This document shows, one piece after another, positions 18,744 to 27,931 of a DNA stretch of 64,000 bases. Origin of the DNA: CAYNWT01 sp964485095 (lineage in GTDB: Bacteria; Planctomycetota; Planctomycetia; Planctomycetales; Planctomycetaceae); NCBI GenBank assembly GCA_964485095.1, contig CAZAIB010000004.1:60168-124167 (forward strand), read 5' to 3'. The notes under the pieces were generated by a model, which had not been told where the DNA came from, made no database searches, and was given only the letters and a program-made list of their open reading frames with translations. Position 1 is the first letter of the stretch. The number at the start of each line of letters is the position of its first letter. The translations under genes and the position numbers were made by a program.

Positions 18744-21700
18744 TTATCTGGGGACAGTGCCCGGCAGCCCGGCAAACGGGACACGCATTTGTGGTCGAGC
18801 CATTTCGTCAAACGCCTGCAGGAACGGCCTGAGTGCTCCGTTTAGATTGATGTTGGGTTGCACGTGCGTCCTCGGGCGTTCCAGTGTTCCATCGACTTTG
18901 ACGTTCACCCAGTTCGAAGTCGCGCCGCTGACCAGTTGACTAAGAATCGGAATCCCACCCACGGTGCGTGGTGGCTTGGAGTAGAAATCCAGTGACAGTC
19001 GGCTGTCGAAGTCAACACGACCACGACCACGCAGACTTATCGCGTTGCCGATGAGATCGATTTCTTTGAACAGGAAGTTGCGGTCCTTCACATCGAAGTT
19101 AAGTAACGCATGTCGGAACGCGACGGAGTCGGCGACAGAGAAATTGAGTGTTCCCAGTGCCTGTAGCAGATTCACCATGACCGGCATCTCGTAGATCGCC
19201 GCCGGGCTAATTTGCAGTTGTCCATTGCCCTTGATCGCGTTCTCTTCCGGGCCGGCTCCATGCAGGTGAATCCAGCCATTCATCTTGCCAGACATGTTGC
19301 GTTCAGCCGGCATGTGGATATTCGCGTAGGTTCGCAAATCCGAATCAGCCACGGTTACAAACACCTGATAAGGGCTGGCTTCTGTCAAACTAATTCGAGC
19401 ATCGCAGGTCAGCTGGCCTCCAAACGCTTCGGCCGTGATTCGTTTGTTAACAGGAACCGACAACGGCGTTTGCCGGAAAACCTCCGGAGCTCCAATCCAC
19501 AACTGAGTATCTTTGATTCGATACGGGCCACGGATGTTGGTCAGTTTGTGCTCCAGAACCTCAACCGATTGCAGTTTGACTTCGCCCTCGTTGCGCAAGC
19601 CGTCGGGGCCATAGTAGCCATGATTGGTGACTCGACCGCGAACATTCTTCAAGTCCATTCCGGCAGAGATCGCTCCGCCTTCGAGAACCGTTTCTGTGTG
19701 CCACGCTGCTGTGACGGGGAACGCTGGATTTCCAGCGCCGCGGAATTCAAGTTCCGTGTTCTCCAATCCAAACGGAGCCGTTGGGTTGAGTACCTGGAAC
19801 GCCTCACGAAGACCTTCCGGCAACGCCAGCAACAGGTCGCTGTTGGCGACGATGTCTTTCCCGATCAGGCGATCAAAATGCAGCGTCCACTCGCCGTTGG
19901 TTCGATGCGTTGCCCAGCCCGCCGCATCGACTTTGGTGTTCCCATGCCGACCGATCATCCGCTTGATCGACAATCGTCCGGTGTCCGGAGTCTCCGCCGT
20001 CCCCGGCACATAGCTTAGTTCTGCCTGGACGTTCTCAAGACGATAAGGGAACGCCAGTGGTTTGATGGTCGCATTCCGAACCCGCGCGCGTGGGACGGTT
20101 ACCCAGACCGGACGCCCGGCTTCGGTCAACCACTTGATGTCGAAGTTCATGTCGAACTCACCGGTCGGCGAAACCTGATCCCACAGCTCCTGCAGCCCGG
20201 GCCCTAAAGCACTGCGAAGATCGTTAGTCAGAGTGGCGTCCGCTGCGGCAAGCTTCAAATGCAGCAGACCTGGCACCCGCGTTCCGTCAATCACACCTTC
20301 ACCCGTCACGCGCGTGTTGTTGTGGAACGCCTGCAGATTCGAATACTCCCAACTGCGAGTCTGCGAGGTGTACTTAATGTTGCCGGTTAGATTCGTAAGC
20401 GCGTACGGGAAATTGGTGTATGTCAGTTGCCCCTCGCGAACCGCGGCGTTGATCTCAAAGATCGCTTTGAACCCAACCTGGGGGGCTCGATAGATCTGGA
20501 TGTTGCCGTCAGCGAACCCGCCGATGCCAAGCTTACTGATGACATCGCGACCTTTCTCGTCGAACGCCGCGTGGAAGTTTTCGTCCAGCGGAATATCGTC
20601 GGCTTTGATTTGCAGCAGTACCTCTGATTTCGGGCCAGGGTTCCGAACATAACCAGTCAACGCAACTGGTCGTTGGCCCGCGCGGCCGTCGAACCTTATA
20701 TCAAATATGTTCTCGTCGGGACGCTGAACCATGCTGCCGGAAACAGCGTCAACCGGGTAACGGAACTTCTCAAATATCGATGTGCCGTTGCGAACATCCA
20801 GCCGCCATTTTTCAGGGACCCACTGGCCATCCCTGGCCTGCATCTGACCCTGGATGGAAACCAGCCCCGTGGCGTGCAATGGATCCAGAATCTTACGGAA
20901 TGATCGTGGCAGGATACTGCGAACACGATCGTCCAGCGGCAGGTCCTGAATGTTAGTTCGAACAAAACCGATCGGCGCACCGTGTTCGTCGGTTCCGACT
21001 GAAGCTTCAAGTGCCAGTTGCGTTTGATCGTTCTTTGCATTTGTGATGCGAATCGATGTGCTTTTGTTGTCGCGGTAAATCTGTGCGTCAACATTGTGCA
21101 GCGTGAAAGGAAGGGCGCCGTTGTCCACGGTTCCGTCTTGCAGACCGACCAGAACTCGAAACTCCGGGTCGGTTCCATCGCCATTTGAAACGACATCGAA
21201 GGCAATGTTAAGCAAGCCTGCGAGGCCAAGGCTGGGCGAGTTGCTGCCGGGAATGCTTAGTGATAGATCTTCATTGCTGGCCAGTCGTATGGTTTCGCCA
21301 CGCAGTTTTGTGGCCGCCATCTGAACCTGCTGATTGAGCGACTGTAGCCGGTCACTAATTTCCGGAGATGTGCTGGCAGCGAACTGCAGCAACCGATCGC
21401 CCGCGACGACCTTGTTCATCCACCCGGTGACCTTCCACTGACCGTGGTCCAGGTTCAGATTTCCGTTGACCAGTAGGTTTCCAACTTCGGCCAGGTTCAA
21501 GCCGCCTTTAAAGCCAAAACTGCGGCTTGAAGTCGGGTCCAGTTTCGCATGGCCACCGTCTAGCGTGAACCGGGCGGTTGGGAAGCTGTCACCGTAGTCC
21601 AGGGCGATGTCAAACTTTGCATCTTCAATGGACCACGCGGGCAGGCTTCGCTTCTTCAGCTTCAGCGGCGGTAGTCCCTGCCAGTTCCACTTGCCGTCTG

Positions 21701-22061
21701 ACGAACGAACAACGCGGATCTTCGGCTGGCGAACTTTGATATCTCGAACGACGATCTGCTGACTGCGAACGTACTCGTCGCGATCAACAGTGACGATGAC
21801 TTCCGGAACCTCAACCAGCCACTCGTCTGACTTCTGGTCCTTCATGCGCAGGTTGTAAACGTGCAGCTTGTTGGCGCCATCGAACCGTGTTCGTTCCAGC
21901 TGAATGTCCCAGCCGGGTGCGTTCTTGCGGAAGTTGTCTTCGACGGCTTTATGGACCAGTTGATCCATGTTGGCCCACACCCAACACGCAACACCGCCGG
22001 CCGTCACTGCCAGAAGCAGTGCGATAATGATGGCCCATTTGAATACGGCAGACAGTTTCAA
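18744..22061 (-). CDS. AsmA-like envelope protein
   Basis: A 1105-residue protein with an N-terminal membrane anchor (WAIIIALLLAVTAGGVACWVW, about residues 9-29) and a long, repetitive beta-strand-rich periplasmic region. Features typical of AsmA/TamB-related repeats include NLRMKDQKSD...VPEVIVTVD at the N-terminus and a C-terminal region with GRVDFDSRLSLDFYS and VSGATSNWVNVKVDGTLERP. AsmA-like proteins form lipid-conducting grooves between membranes, so a role in outer-envelope lipid transport or assembly is plausible, in keeping with nearby lpxD and lpxI. It is preceded on the same strand by the GT39-like gene with a gap of 54 nt, suggesting one transcript. Confidence 0.8.
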   Translation of the reverse strand: MKLSAVFKWAIIIALLLAVTAGGVACWVWANMDQLVHKAVEDNFRKNAPGWDIQLERTRFDGANKLHVYNLRMKDQKSDEWLVEVPEVIVTVDRDEYVRSQQIVVRDIKVRQPKIRVVRSSDGKWNWQGLPPLKLKKRSLPAWSIEDAKFDIALDYGDSFPTARFTLDGGHAKLDPTSSRSFGFKGGLNLAEVGNLLVNGNLNLDHGQWKVTGWMNKVVAGDRLLQFAASTSPEISDRLQSLNQQVQMAATKLRGETIRLASNEDLSLSIPGSNSPSLGLAGLLNIAFDVVSNGDGTDPEFRVLVGLQDGTVDNGALPFTLHNVDAQIYRDNKSTSIRITNAKNDQTQLALEASVGTDEHGAPIGFVRTNIQDLPLDDRVRSILPRSFRKILDPLHATGLVSIQGQMQARDGQWVPEKWRLDVRNGTSIFEKFRYPVDAVSGSMVQRPDENIFDIRFDGRAGQRPVALTGYVRNPGPKSEVLLQIKADDIPLDENFHAAFDEKGRDVISKLGIGGFADGNIQIYRAPQVGFKAIFEINAAVREGQLTYTNFPYALTNLTGNIKYTSQTRSWEYSNLQAFHNNTRVTGEGVIDGTRVPGLLHLKLAAADATLTNDLRSALGPGLQELWDQVSPTGEFDMNFDIKWLTEAGRPVWVTVPRARVRNATIKPLAFPYRLENVQAELSYVPGTAETPDTGRLSIKRMIGRHGNTKVDAAGWATHRTNGEWTLHFDRLIGKDIVANSDLLLALPEGLREAFQVLNPTAPFGLENTELEFRGAGNPAFPVTAAWHTETVLEGGAISAGMDLKNVRGRVTNHGYYGPDGLRNEGEVKLQSVEVLEHKLTNIRGPYRIKDTQLWIGAPEVFRQTPLSVPVNKRITAEAFGGQLTCDARISLTEASPYQVFVTVADSDLRTYANIHMPAERNMSGKMNGWIHLHGAGPEENAIKGNGQLQISPAAIYEMPVMVNLLQALGTLNFSVADSVAFRHALLNFDVKDRNFLFKEIDLIGNAISLRGRGRVDFDSRLSLDFYSKPPRTVGGIPILSQLVSGATSNWVNVKVDGTLERPRTHVQPNINLNGALRPFLQAFDEMARPQMRVPFAGLPGTVPR

Positions 22062-22115
22062 AGATCGCTTCCGTGCGATGTCGTTTGTGTTCCGCTCTGC
22101 GAAACAGGTGCGTAG

Positions 22116-23351
22116 TTAACTAGTCAACGTCGTGGTTGTGGATTGAGCAAACACAGATTTGGGCAACAACCCGCAGGCTGCCAGTACGCTTAGTGGATAC
22201 TCAGCAGGCAACCGGTAGCGAATCGATCCAACAAAGATCATGTGTAGTAGTGAGAAATAAATAATCGGGCTAAGACAAAGAACCAACGCCCACGCGTGGC
22301 CGCGGCACAGCCAAATACCACGCACCGCCAAAAGCATGATGGGAACAAAGCCCAACAGACATGCACCTTGTGGGCCAATCGACTGAAATTGTGCTGCGTT
22401 CGGCACGGGGCTCCAGAATCGACCAAGTTTCACCAGCCCCAGCGAGAACGCTTTGCCAGGGTTTTGCTTTGCGAACGCGATCGCCTGGTCTTTGTAGTAC
22501 TGGTTCGCTTGGTACTCGCCCAGTTCTTCCATCTTGCCGTCCGTTTCCACGAACTGCATGTCACTCTCGCCTGTCGCCGCAGGATGCAGACCGTCGTAAA
22601 GACTTGGTCCCAGCCACAACGTCGTGAGCACAAAGTGCTGCGTCACGTTTTGGTTCCGCAGTCCCCATGGAAGTAACGCCAGGAACGTCGTCAGGCAAAT
22701 GCACACCGCCGCTCGAAGTCCGGCGGCGTTTCTGTGCTGCCACAAAAGACAAATCGCAAACGCCGGCGCGGCCAGTAGCCATGTGGGTCGAATATAGGTC
22801 GCAAGCCCCACGGCAGCGCCGGTCGAAATGGCGAACCACAAAACCGCCTTGCCGCACTTGAGCTGCAGATGAGTGAAATGCAGCAGCAGAATGCTCAGGG
22901 TCAGTGTCGTTGCGAAAACGGCTTCGGTCAGAATTAGGGGAGTGAACCCAACCAGCGTCGGCGACGTGGCGGCCCACAGTCCGGCAAACCAACCCGCGCG
23001 TTGTTCGATTAGAGTCACGCCCAGAAAATAAACAAACACGCACCCCGCCGCGCCAATGATCGCAATCAACACACGCGCGGCGAAGACACTGTCACCGCAC
23101 GTCGCACGGACCATGGCCAGAAGCATTGGGAAGCCCGGCATTCGCAAAGCGTGTCGGTTGCCGATTTCGTAGTCAGTCCCATCGACAATGGTTCCGGCGA
23201 GTTCCCAGTACCCGTTCGCGTCGCCTTCAATGAGGAACTGCCGCCCGCCCTGGTCGCACTGTAATTCAATCGCCACCGCGGCCATGAGCCTCAGCAACAG
23301 CGCGATCACGAAGATCGAAACGATGGGATTTCGGCGAAGCAAAGAGAACAT
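22116..23351 (-). CDS. Polytopic GT39/ArnT-like glycosyltransferase
   Basis: A 411-residue integral membrane protein with about ten hydrophobic segments. The first periplasmic loop has LIEGDANGYWELAGTI and the segment NRHALRMPGFPMLLA, resembling the DxxxY...RxPGxP pattern of lipid-phosphate-sugar-dependent glycosyltransferases (PMT/GT39 and ArnT-like). Further landmarks are LTEAVFATTLTLS, ATYIRPTWLLAAP and PWGLRNQ. It would move a sugar from a polyprenyl carrier to an acceptor on the outer face of the inner membrane; donor and acceptor are unknown. Its position upstream of the AsmA-like gene, and divergent from lpxD, fits an envelope role. Confidence 0.8.
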   Translation of the reverse strand: MFSLLRRNPIVSIFVIALLLRLMAAVAIELQCDQGGRQFLIEGDANGYWELAGTIVDGTDYEIGNRHALRMPGFPMLLAMVRATCGDSVFAARVLIAIIGAAGCVFVYFLGVTLIEQRAGWFAGLWAATSPTLVGFTPLILTEAVFATTLTLSILLLHFTHLQLKCGKAVLWFAISTGAAVGLATYIRPTWLLAAPAFAICLLWQHRNAAGLRAAVCICLTTFLALLPWGLRNQNVTQHFVLTTLWLGPSLYDGLHPAATGESDMQFVETDGKMEELGEYQANQYYKDQAIAFAKQNPGKAFSLGLVKLGRFWSPVPNAAQFQSIGPQGACLLGFVPIMLLAVRGIWLCRGHAWALVLCLSPIIYFSLLHMIFVGSIRYRLPAEYPLSVLAACGLLPKSVFAQSTTTTLTS

Positions 23352-23663
23352 GTAAATCGATCAGGGACCCAACAAATGTACGCTGGGCGCAGAATGGTCG
23401 TTGGCCACCAGACGCCGCGAGTGCGGCGTTCAGGGGGAAAAGGCCGCTGATACTAGGGTTTTCGCCGTATTTGCAGCAATAGGCGAAAATTGCCGGTGGC
23501 GATCAGGCAGTGGGTCCGGCCAGAACGCTGCATCTGATGGGAAGAAGATGCAACTTGGCCTTGTAGAAATTACCGAACAGCGGCTACAACGCCGCTCCCA
23601 ATTTATGCAGGTTGCCCGCGCGGTCAGCGTTGGCAGCTTGGCGTTGCACACAAGGACGTGTCT
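23352..23663. other. Divergent intergenic region with three hairpins
   Basis: This 312-nt gap separates the GT39-like gene from lpxD. It contains three inverted repeats: ACGCCGC/GCGGCGT at 23412-23429, TTTTCGCC/GGCGAAAA at 23459-23489 extended inward by TATT/AATA, and AGCGGC/GCCGCT at 23579-23596. None is followed by a T-run, so they are not simple terminators. No gene was seen. Promoters for both flanking genes should lie here but could not be pinned down. Confidence 0.6.
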
Positions 23664-24752
23664 ATGCGCCTCACAGCGAATGAGATTGCAAAACTGGTTG
23701 GAGGTCGGGTTCTGGGCGACGGAGATGCCGTCGCGGAACACGCATCCCCCGTTCATCAAGCGGATAAGAACGCGCTGACTTTTGCTGCGAACGAAGCGAA
23801 CCTGCGGCTATTGCCCGAATGTTCTGCTCCAATCGCGATGGTCGCAGAGTCCGACGACACAATCGAACATCCCGCGGATTCAATGACGTTGGTGGCGGTT
23901 CCCACTGATGTCGAAGAAGCGTTTCTCCTGGTCGCTCAAACGCTGCACCCGGCCAGACCACGAACTGCCACCGGCATTTCTCCAGCTGCTGACGTCGCCA
24001 CGTCGGCCGTCATTGGCGGCAACACCAACATTCATGCCAATGTTACCGTTTCCGAAGACGTGGAAATTGGAACTGGCTGCACGATCTTCCCCGGCACAGT
24101 GATTGGTCGCGGAGTGAAGATTGGCAACAACGTTGTTCTGCATCCAAACGTCGTGTTGTACGACGATATTAGCGTCGGCAACGAGTGCATCATCCACGCG
24201 AATTCGGTTATCGGCGCCGACGGGTTTGGCTATCGACCAATCGATGGTCAGCATGTGCGAATCCCGCACGTCGGAACGGTTCGCATTGAAGACAACGTGG
24301 AAATCGGAGCCTGCACTACCATCGACCGCGCCAAAGTTGGCGCGACAGTGATTGGGCAGGGCACGAAGATTGATAATCAGGTCATGGTCGGCCACAACTG
24401 CGAAATCGGAGAACACAATCTGTTGGTTTCGCAGGTCGGCTTTGCCGGTTCCGTGACGACAGGAAGCTATGTCGTATGCGCTGGGCAGGTTGGCGTCGCC
24501 GACCATGTTCATCTTGGTGATGGAGCGATATTCGGAGCCCAGTGTGGCGTGCATCGCAGCATGCCCGGTGGCAAGACCTACCTCGGTGCACCAGCTGCAC
24601 CGGTTGACGAAACAAGCAGACAACTCATGTCACTCCGCAAACTTCCCCAGCTGCGAAAGACTGTTCGCACGATGGAAAAAGAACTTGCGGCCCTCAAAGC
24701 CTCGCTCGAGGCGCAAGATCCTTCGCAGAATTCGGCATCCAAAGCCGCCTGA
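23664..24752 (+). CDS. lpxD: UDP-3-O-acylglucosamine N-acyltransferase
   Basis: A 362-residue protein of the lipid A (Raetz) pathway; it adds the N-linked acyl chain to UDP-3-O-acyl-glucosamine in the cytosol. The N-terminal uridine-binding domain (IAKLVGGRVLGDGD and ADKNALTFAANE) is followed by a left-handed beta-helix of hexapeptide repeats from about residue 105 to 315 (for example IGNNVVLHPNVVLYDD). The segment GADGFGYRP and the catalytic histidine in VGHNCEIGEHN (about His244) are present. The C-terminal helix is longer and charged. The ATG at 23664 has AAGGA 7 nt upstream; a GTG two codons earlier is less likely. It is followed 44 nt later by lpxI. Confidence 0.96.
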   Translation: MRLTANEIAKLVGGRVLGDGDAVAEHASPVHQADKNALTFAANEANLRLLPECSAPIAMVAESDDTIEHPADSMTLVAVPTDVEEAFLLVAQTLHPARPRTATGISPAADVATSAVIGGNTNIHANVTVSEDVEIGTGCTIFPGTVIGRGVKIGNNVVLHPNVVLYDDISVGNECIIHANSVIGADGFGYRPIDGQHVRIPHVGTVRIEDNVEIGACTTIDRAKVGATVIGQGTKIDNQVMVGHNCEIGEHNLLVSQVGFAGSVTTGSYVVCAGQVGVADHVHLGDGAIFGAQCGVHRSMPGGKTYLGAPAAPVDETSRQLMSLRKLPQLRKTVRTMEKELAALKASLEAQDPSQNSASKAA

Positions 24753-24796
24753 TTTCCTGGCAGTATCGATTGCTTGTCGAACCCACCTGCTTATTC

Positions 24797-25684
24797 ATGA
24801 GCAACTTCAAACCTCAACTTCACGAACCCCGGCACGTTGGGCTGCTGGCTGGTGCAGGTCGATTTCCAATCGCCTTCGCCGAGGCTGCCCGTGCGCAGGG
24901 ACACAAGGTCTCAGGGTTGGGTATCGCTGACCTGTTTGATGACAAACTTGCTGACGTCTGCCATGAGTTTAGCACTGTCCCGCTGGGCAAACTTGGTCGA
25001 GCCATCCGGCATTTTCGTCGTTCGGATGTCGAACACGTGGTAATGGCGGGCAAGATTCACAAAACGGTTCTGTTTCATCCGTTCCGCCTGTTCCGCCTCC
25101 TGCCAGACTGGCGTGCGCTGCACATGTGGTTTCGGTATGCCAGAGAAAACCGTGCTGACGATACACTGTTGCTGGCGGTCATCCGCGAGTTCGCTCGCGA
25201 CAACGTGCACTTCGCCTCTGCCCTGGACTACTGCCCGGAGTTACTCGTGGATCACGGATTCCTGACGCGACGCAAGCCATCACCCAGCCAATGGGAAGAC
25301 ATTCACTTCGGCTGGGACATGGCCAAAGCAATGGGCAAGCTGGACGTCGGGCAAACCGTCTGCATCAACGATTCCGCCGTCATCGCCGTCGAAGCGATCG
25401 AAGGAACCGACGAGTGCATTCGGCGTGCGGGTCAGCTGTGTCGCCGCGGCGGGTTCACCGTTGTGAAAGTCGCAAAGCCGCAGCAGGACATGCGATTCGA
25501 TGTTCCGACTATCGGTATCGAAACAATCCAAACAATGCACGAAGCCGGCGCGCGAGTGCTGGCGGTTGAAAGCGACATGACCATTCTGTTGGATCAGACC
25601 GAAGTCACAGCGCTGGCTGACAAGTTTGGCATCACAATTGTGGCCATGAATGCGGATGAGCTAAAGCTAAAGCTCGCCTCGTAG
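24797..25684 (+). CDS. lpxI: UDP-2,3-diacylglucosamine pyrophosphatase LpxI
   Basis: A 295-residue protein that hydrolyses UDP-2,3-diacylglucosamine to lipid X, the step after LpxD/LpxC in lipid A synthesis; LpxI replaces LpxH in many non-enteric bacteria. Signature segments are GLLAGAGRFPIAFAEAA near residue 14, VMAGKIHKTVLF near 79, DDTLLLAVIREF near 121 and, in the C-terminal domain, DSAVIAVEAIEGTDECIRRA and FDVPTIGIETI. The ATG at 24797 (MSNFKPQLH) is chosen over the codon at 24770 because the upstream extension lacks family resemblance. It shares its strand with lpxD, 44 nt away, so they likely form a lipid A operon. Confidence 0.95.
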   Translation: MSNFKPQLHEPRHVGLLAGAGRFPIAFAEAARAQGHKVSGLGIADLFDDKLADVCHEFSTVPLGKLGRAIRHFRRSDVEHVVMAGKIHKTVLFHPFRLFRLLPDWRALHMWFRYARENRADDTLLLAVIREFARDNVHFASALDYCPELLVDHGFLTRRKPSPSQWEDIHFGWDMAKAMGKLDVGQTVCINDSAVIAVEAIEGTDECIRRAGQLCRRGGFTVVKVAKPQQDMRFDVPTIGIETIQTMHEAGARVLAVESDMTILLDQTEVTALADKFGITIVAMNADELKLKLAS

Positions 25685-25721
25685 CGATCGGCAACATTGG
25701 TTTCTCAATTGGGAACCGGCG

Positions 25722-26414
25722 TCACTTCGCCTGCCAGGCCCACGGCGCAACGGGCGGTTCTTCTTCGCCCCACAGGCCGCGGCGTTTCAGTTTGGCAGTA
25801 GCGTGGTGATCTTCCAACGCCATGTCGTCCGGGGCCTCAGTTTTCTCGTGCCAGGCGTAGCCCCAGCGAACCAGCTGATTATTAATGCGAACCGGCGGTA
25901 AGATGACCGGTTCTTTAGTTTTGTTTGGCGGAACCTTGACGTCGATGGCTAGCCGACCATCAGCCAGAATCTTACGAACGCGAATATGCAGCGGCTTGTT
26001 CTGAGTGTAGAACCTCAGCCTCGCCCTGGCCTTCTCAAAGTACGGCTGTCCGTCGCGGGGTGCGGCGACACCGTACAGTTTCATGCGAACCACTTTCCCA
26101 TCCGGGGCCATACAACCAATCACGTCTCCGCTAATCCATTCAGCGGCTGTCGTGTCAAAGTTCGTTCCAACGACAAACACAAAGGGCTCCTGAGGTGCGG
26201 CATTTTCGTCCTGCTTGGGAACCATATCGTCGCTAACTTCGCCGTCGTTGTCGGTAACTTCGCTGGCCGTTGCCTCCGGTTCTGTTCCAACGGACGTGAG
26301 TTCTTCTTCGGGCTGCTGTTGTTCGTCAGGCACGGACGTTGTTGGGTCCGACCCTGGACAGCCGCAGATGCCGCCGATGAGTCCAAATGCAATCAGTAAT
26401 GGAATCGGCCGCAT
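25722..26414 (-). CDS. Lipoprotein with a degenerate SNase/thermonuclease-like domain
   Basis: A 230-residue exported protein starting MRPIPLLIAFGLIGGICGC; the ATG at 26414 follows GGAAAG at good spacing, and the Cys pair ends a possible lipobox. A low-complexity E/T/D-rich spacer of about 70 residues follows. The C-terminal domain has the layout of staphylococcal nuclease: SGDVIGCMAPDGKVVRMKLY, then GQPYFEKARARLRFY, INNQLVRWGYAWHE and the ending KLKRRGLWGEEEPPVAPWAW. The catalytic positions usual in SNase (D-x-x-E after the LYG strand and the Arg after the Tyr-Gly turn) are not preserved, as it reads LYGVAAPRDG. It may bind rather than cut nucleic acid. It is convergent with lpxI. Confidence 0.7.
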   Translation of the reverse strand: MRPIPLLIAFGLIGGICGCPGSDPTTSVPDEQQQPEEELTSVGTEPEATASEVTDNDGEVSDDMVPKQDENAAPQEPFVFVVGTNFDTTAAEWISGDVIGCMAPDGKVVRMKLYGVAAPRDGQPYFEKARARLRFYTQNKPLHIRVRKILADGRLAIDVKVPPNKTKEPVILPPVRINNQLVRWGYAWHEKTEAPDDMALEDHHATAKLKRRGLWGEEEPPVAPWAWQAK

Positions 26415-26630
26415 ATCGTTTCTTTCCAACATGATGTGTCAGGGGTTCGATGCGACGTCAGGTTTGTGAGTTCCCGAATTCTCCAAACGGCGTTTCCACG
26501 GTCCGTGGGTCACTGCGATCCAGATATTCGGCGCCAAGGTGTGCCGTCCAGCGGTTTTTGGGCGTCCTTTGCTTGCCCTGCCTCGCGCGACTCTGGTGAA
26601 ATGGTCGCTGTTAAGTACCCAGGCGTCAAA

Positions 26631-27752
26631 ATGTCCGACCAAGCCAACACAACTCCCGAAGCCACCGAGTGGTTCTATCAACTGCTGGGACTCGCCACCG
26701 GTCCGGTAACCCCCGAGCGTGTTGCGTGGATGGTTGAGAACAACCACCTTGCCGCGAACAGCATGATTGGTCCATCCGCAACCGGCCCCTGGCAACGATT
26801 GGATAAGTCTGAGTTCTCTCATCTGGTTCCTAACGAGGCCAGAGCCGCCAAGCTGGCTGACGCTCCGCTTAGTCCCATCACAAAGAAGCCGGTCAAAGTA
26901 CCGTCCGGTGAACCAGACGTCATCATTCCCACCGTCCCGGATGCGAGTGACAGCGAAGCCGACTACATCGCCCTTCCGGGCGCGCCCGTCAAACCAAAAG
27001 CGACGCGACCGAAAACAACTCCGGAACCGCCGCTGGTCGATCCGGAACCAGAATCAATCCCGTTCATCGACGCTGAACCCGAACCGGCTCCTCCGGTTTT
27101 CCACGACCTTGAAGTGGTCGAAGACAGCGCTCCACAAGACGCTTCCGCCGCGTGGGATGAGTTCGAAGCTCAGGAAGTTCAGTCTGAGACACCGACCGAA
27201 CGACTGCGTCGCGAACGCGGCCGTAGCGCTCCTGAACCACAGCAGGCCAGCAAGCCACCGCTAAGCCCGGAACGCAAACGACAACTCTTCTTTGGTGCCG
27301 GCGGACTTCTGGCATTCGCGCTGCTGTTTCTGATCGGCCGCAGTCTCTTTGGTGGCGTAGACAGCGCCGGTGCCTTCGCGACGTTCCGCCGAGTTGCGGA
27401 CGGAATAAAGAACAACCAAACCCTAAGCGACAACGAGTGGGTCGAGTTCCTCAACACAAGCAAAGAAGAAGTCAGCGCGGCGCTGGAACCGGTTCGTGAA
27501 CATGCCAGTTCCGAGTACCCGGAAGAACAGGCGCTTGTCTGGGCCGGCGATCAACTGCTGACCATGCTTCAGGGAGCACGAGAGTTTCCGCCGGGCGTGA
27601 CAGAGAAATTTGAAGCGTTCATGGCGGAATACTCAGGGACGCCCGTGCCCACAATTGATCCCACGCAGGGTAACAGCGGCGGCGAAAATCAGGAGTCGGA
27701 TGAGAACACCGGTGCCACCCCGCCACCGATAACCGACCCGATTTTTCAGTAA
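26631..27752 (+). CDS. GYF_2-domain membrane protein
   Basis: A 373-residue protein from the ATG at 26631 (MSDQANTTPEA). The N-terminal 60 residues, with EWFYQLLGLATGPVTPERVA and SMIGPSATGPWQRL, match the bacterial GYF_2 domain, a small module thought to bind proline-rich or protein ligands. An acidic, proline-rich middle of about 130 residues follows, then RKRQLFFGAGGLLAFALLFL (about residues 215-235) as the only membrane span, and a helical C-terminal domain. In planctomycetes this architecture is frequent but uncharacterised. An ATG at 26601 in the same frame would add ten residues. The next gene on this strand starts 179 nt later. Confidence 0.75.
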   Translation: MSDQANTTPEATEWFYQLLGLATGPVTPERVAWMVENNHLAANSMIGPSATGPWQRLDKSEFSHLVPNEARAAKLADAPLSPITKKPVKVPSGEPDVIIPTVPDASDSEADYIALPGAPVKPKATRPKTTPEPPLVDPEPESIPFIDAEPEPAPPVFHDLEVVEDSAPQDASAAWDEFEAQEVQSETPTERLRRERGRSAPEPQQASKPPLSPERKRQLFFGAGGLLAFALLFLIGRSLFGGVDSAGAFATFRRVADGIKNNQTLSDNEWVEFLNTSKEEVSAALEPVREHASSEYPEEQALVWAGDQLLTMLQGAREFPPGVTEKFEAFMAEYSGTPVPTIDPTQGNSGGENQESDENTGATPPPITDPIFQ

Positions 27753-27931
27753 GATTTCTACCAATCGGCCTGGTTCAGCCGACTCATGCGTATGACCGGT
27801 CCGATTGGCCCTGAGTCCGCCCGGCCTTACTGAAGGGAATTGGACGCCAATTCGCGCGACGGCTACAATTGAACTCCCACCTTGCGGCTCCCTCCCACGC
27901 CAACCATCACACTCTCTCTGCGATAGCTTTC

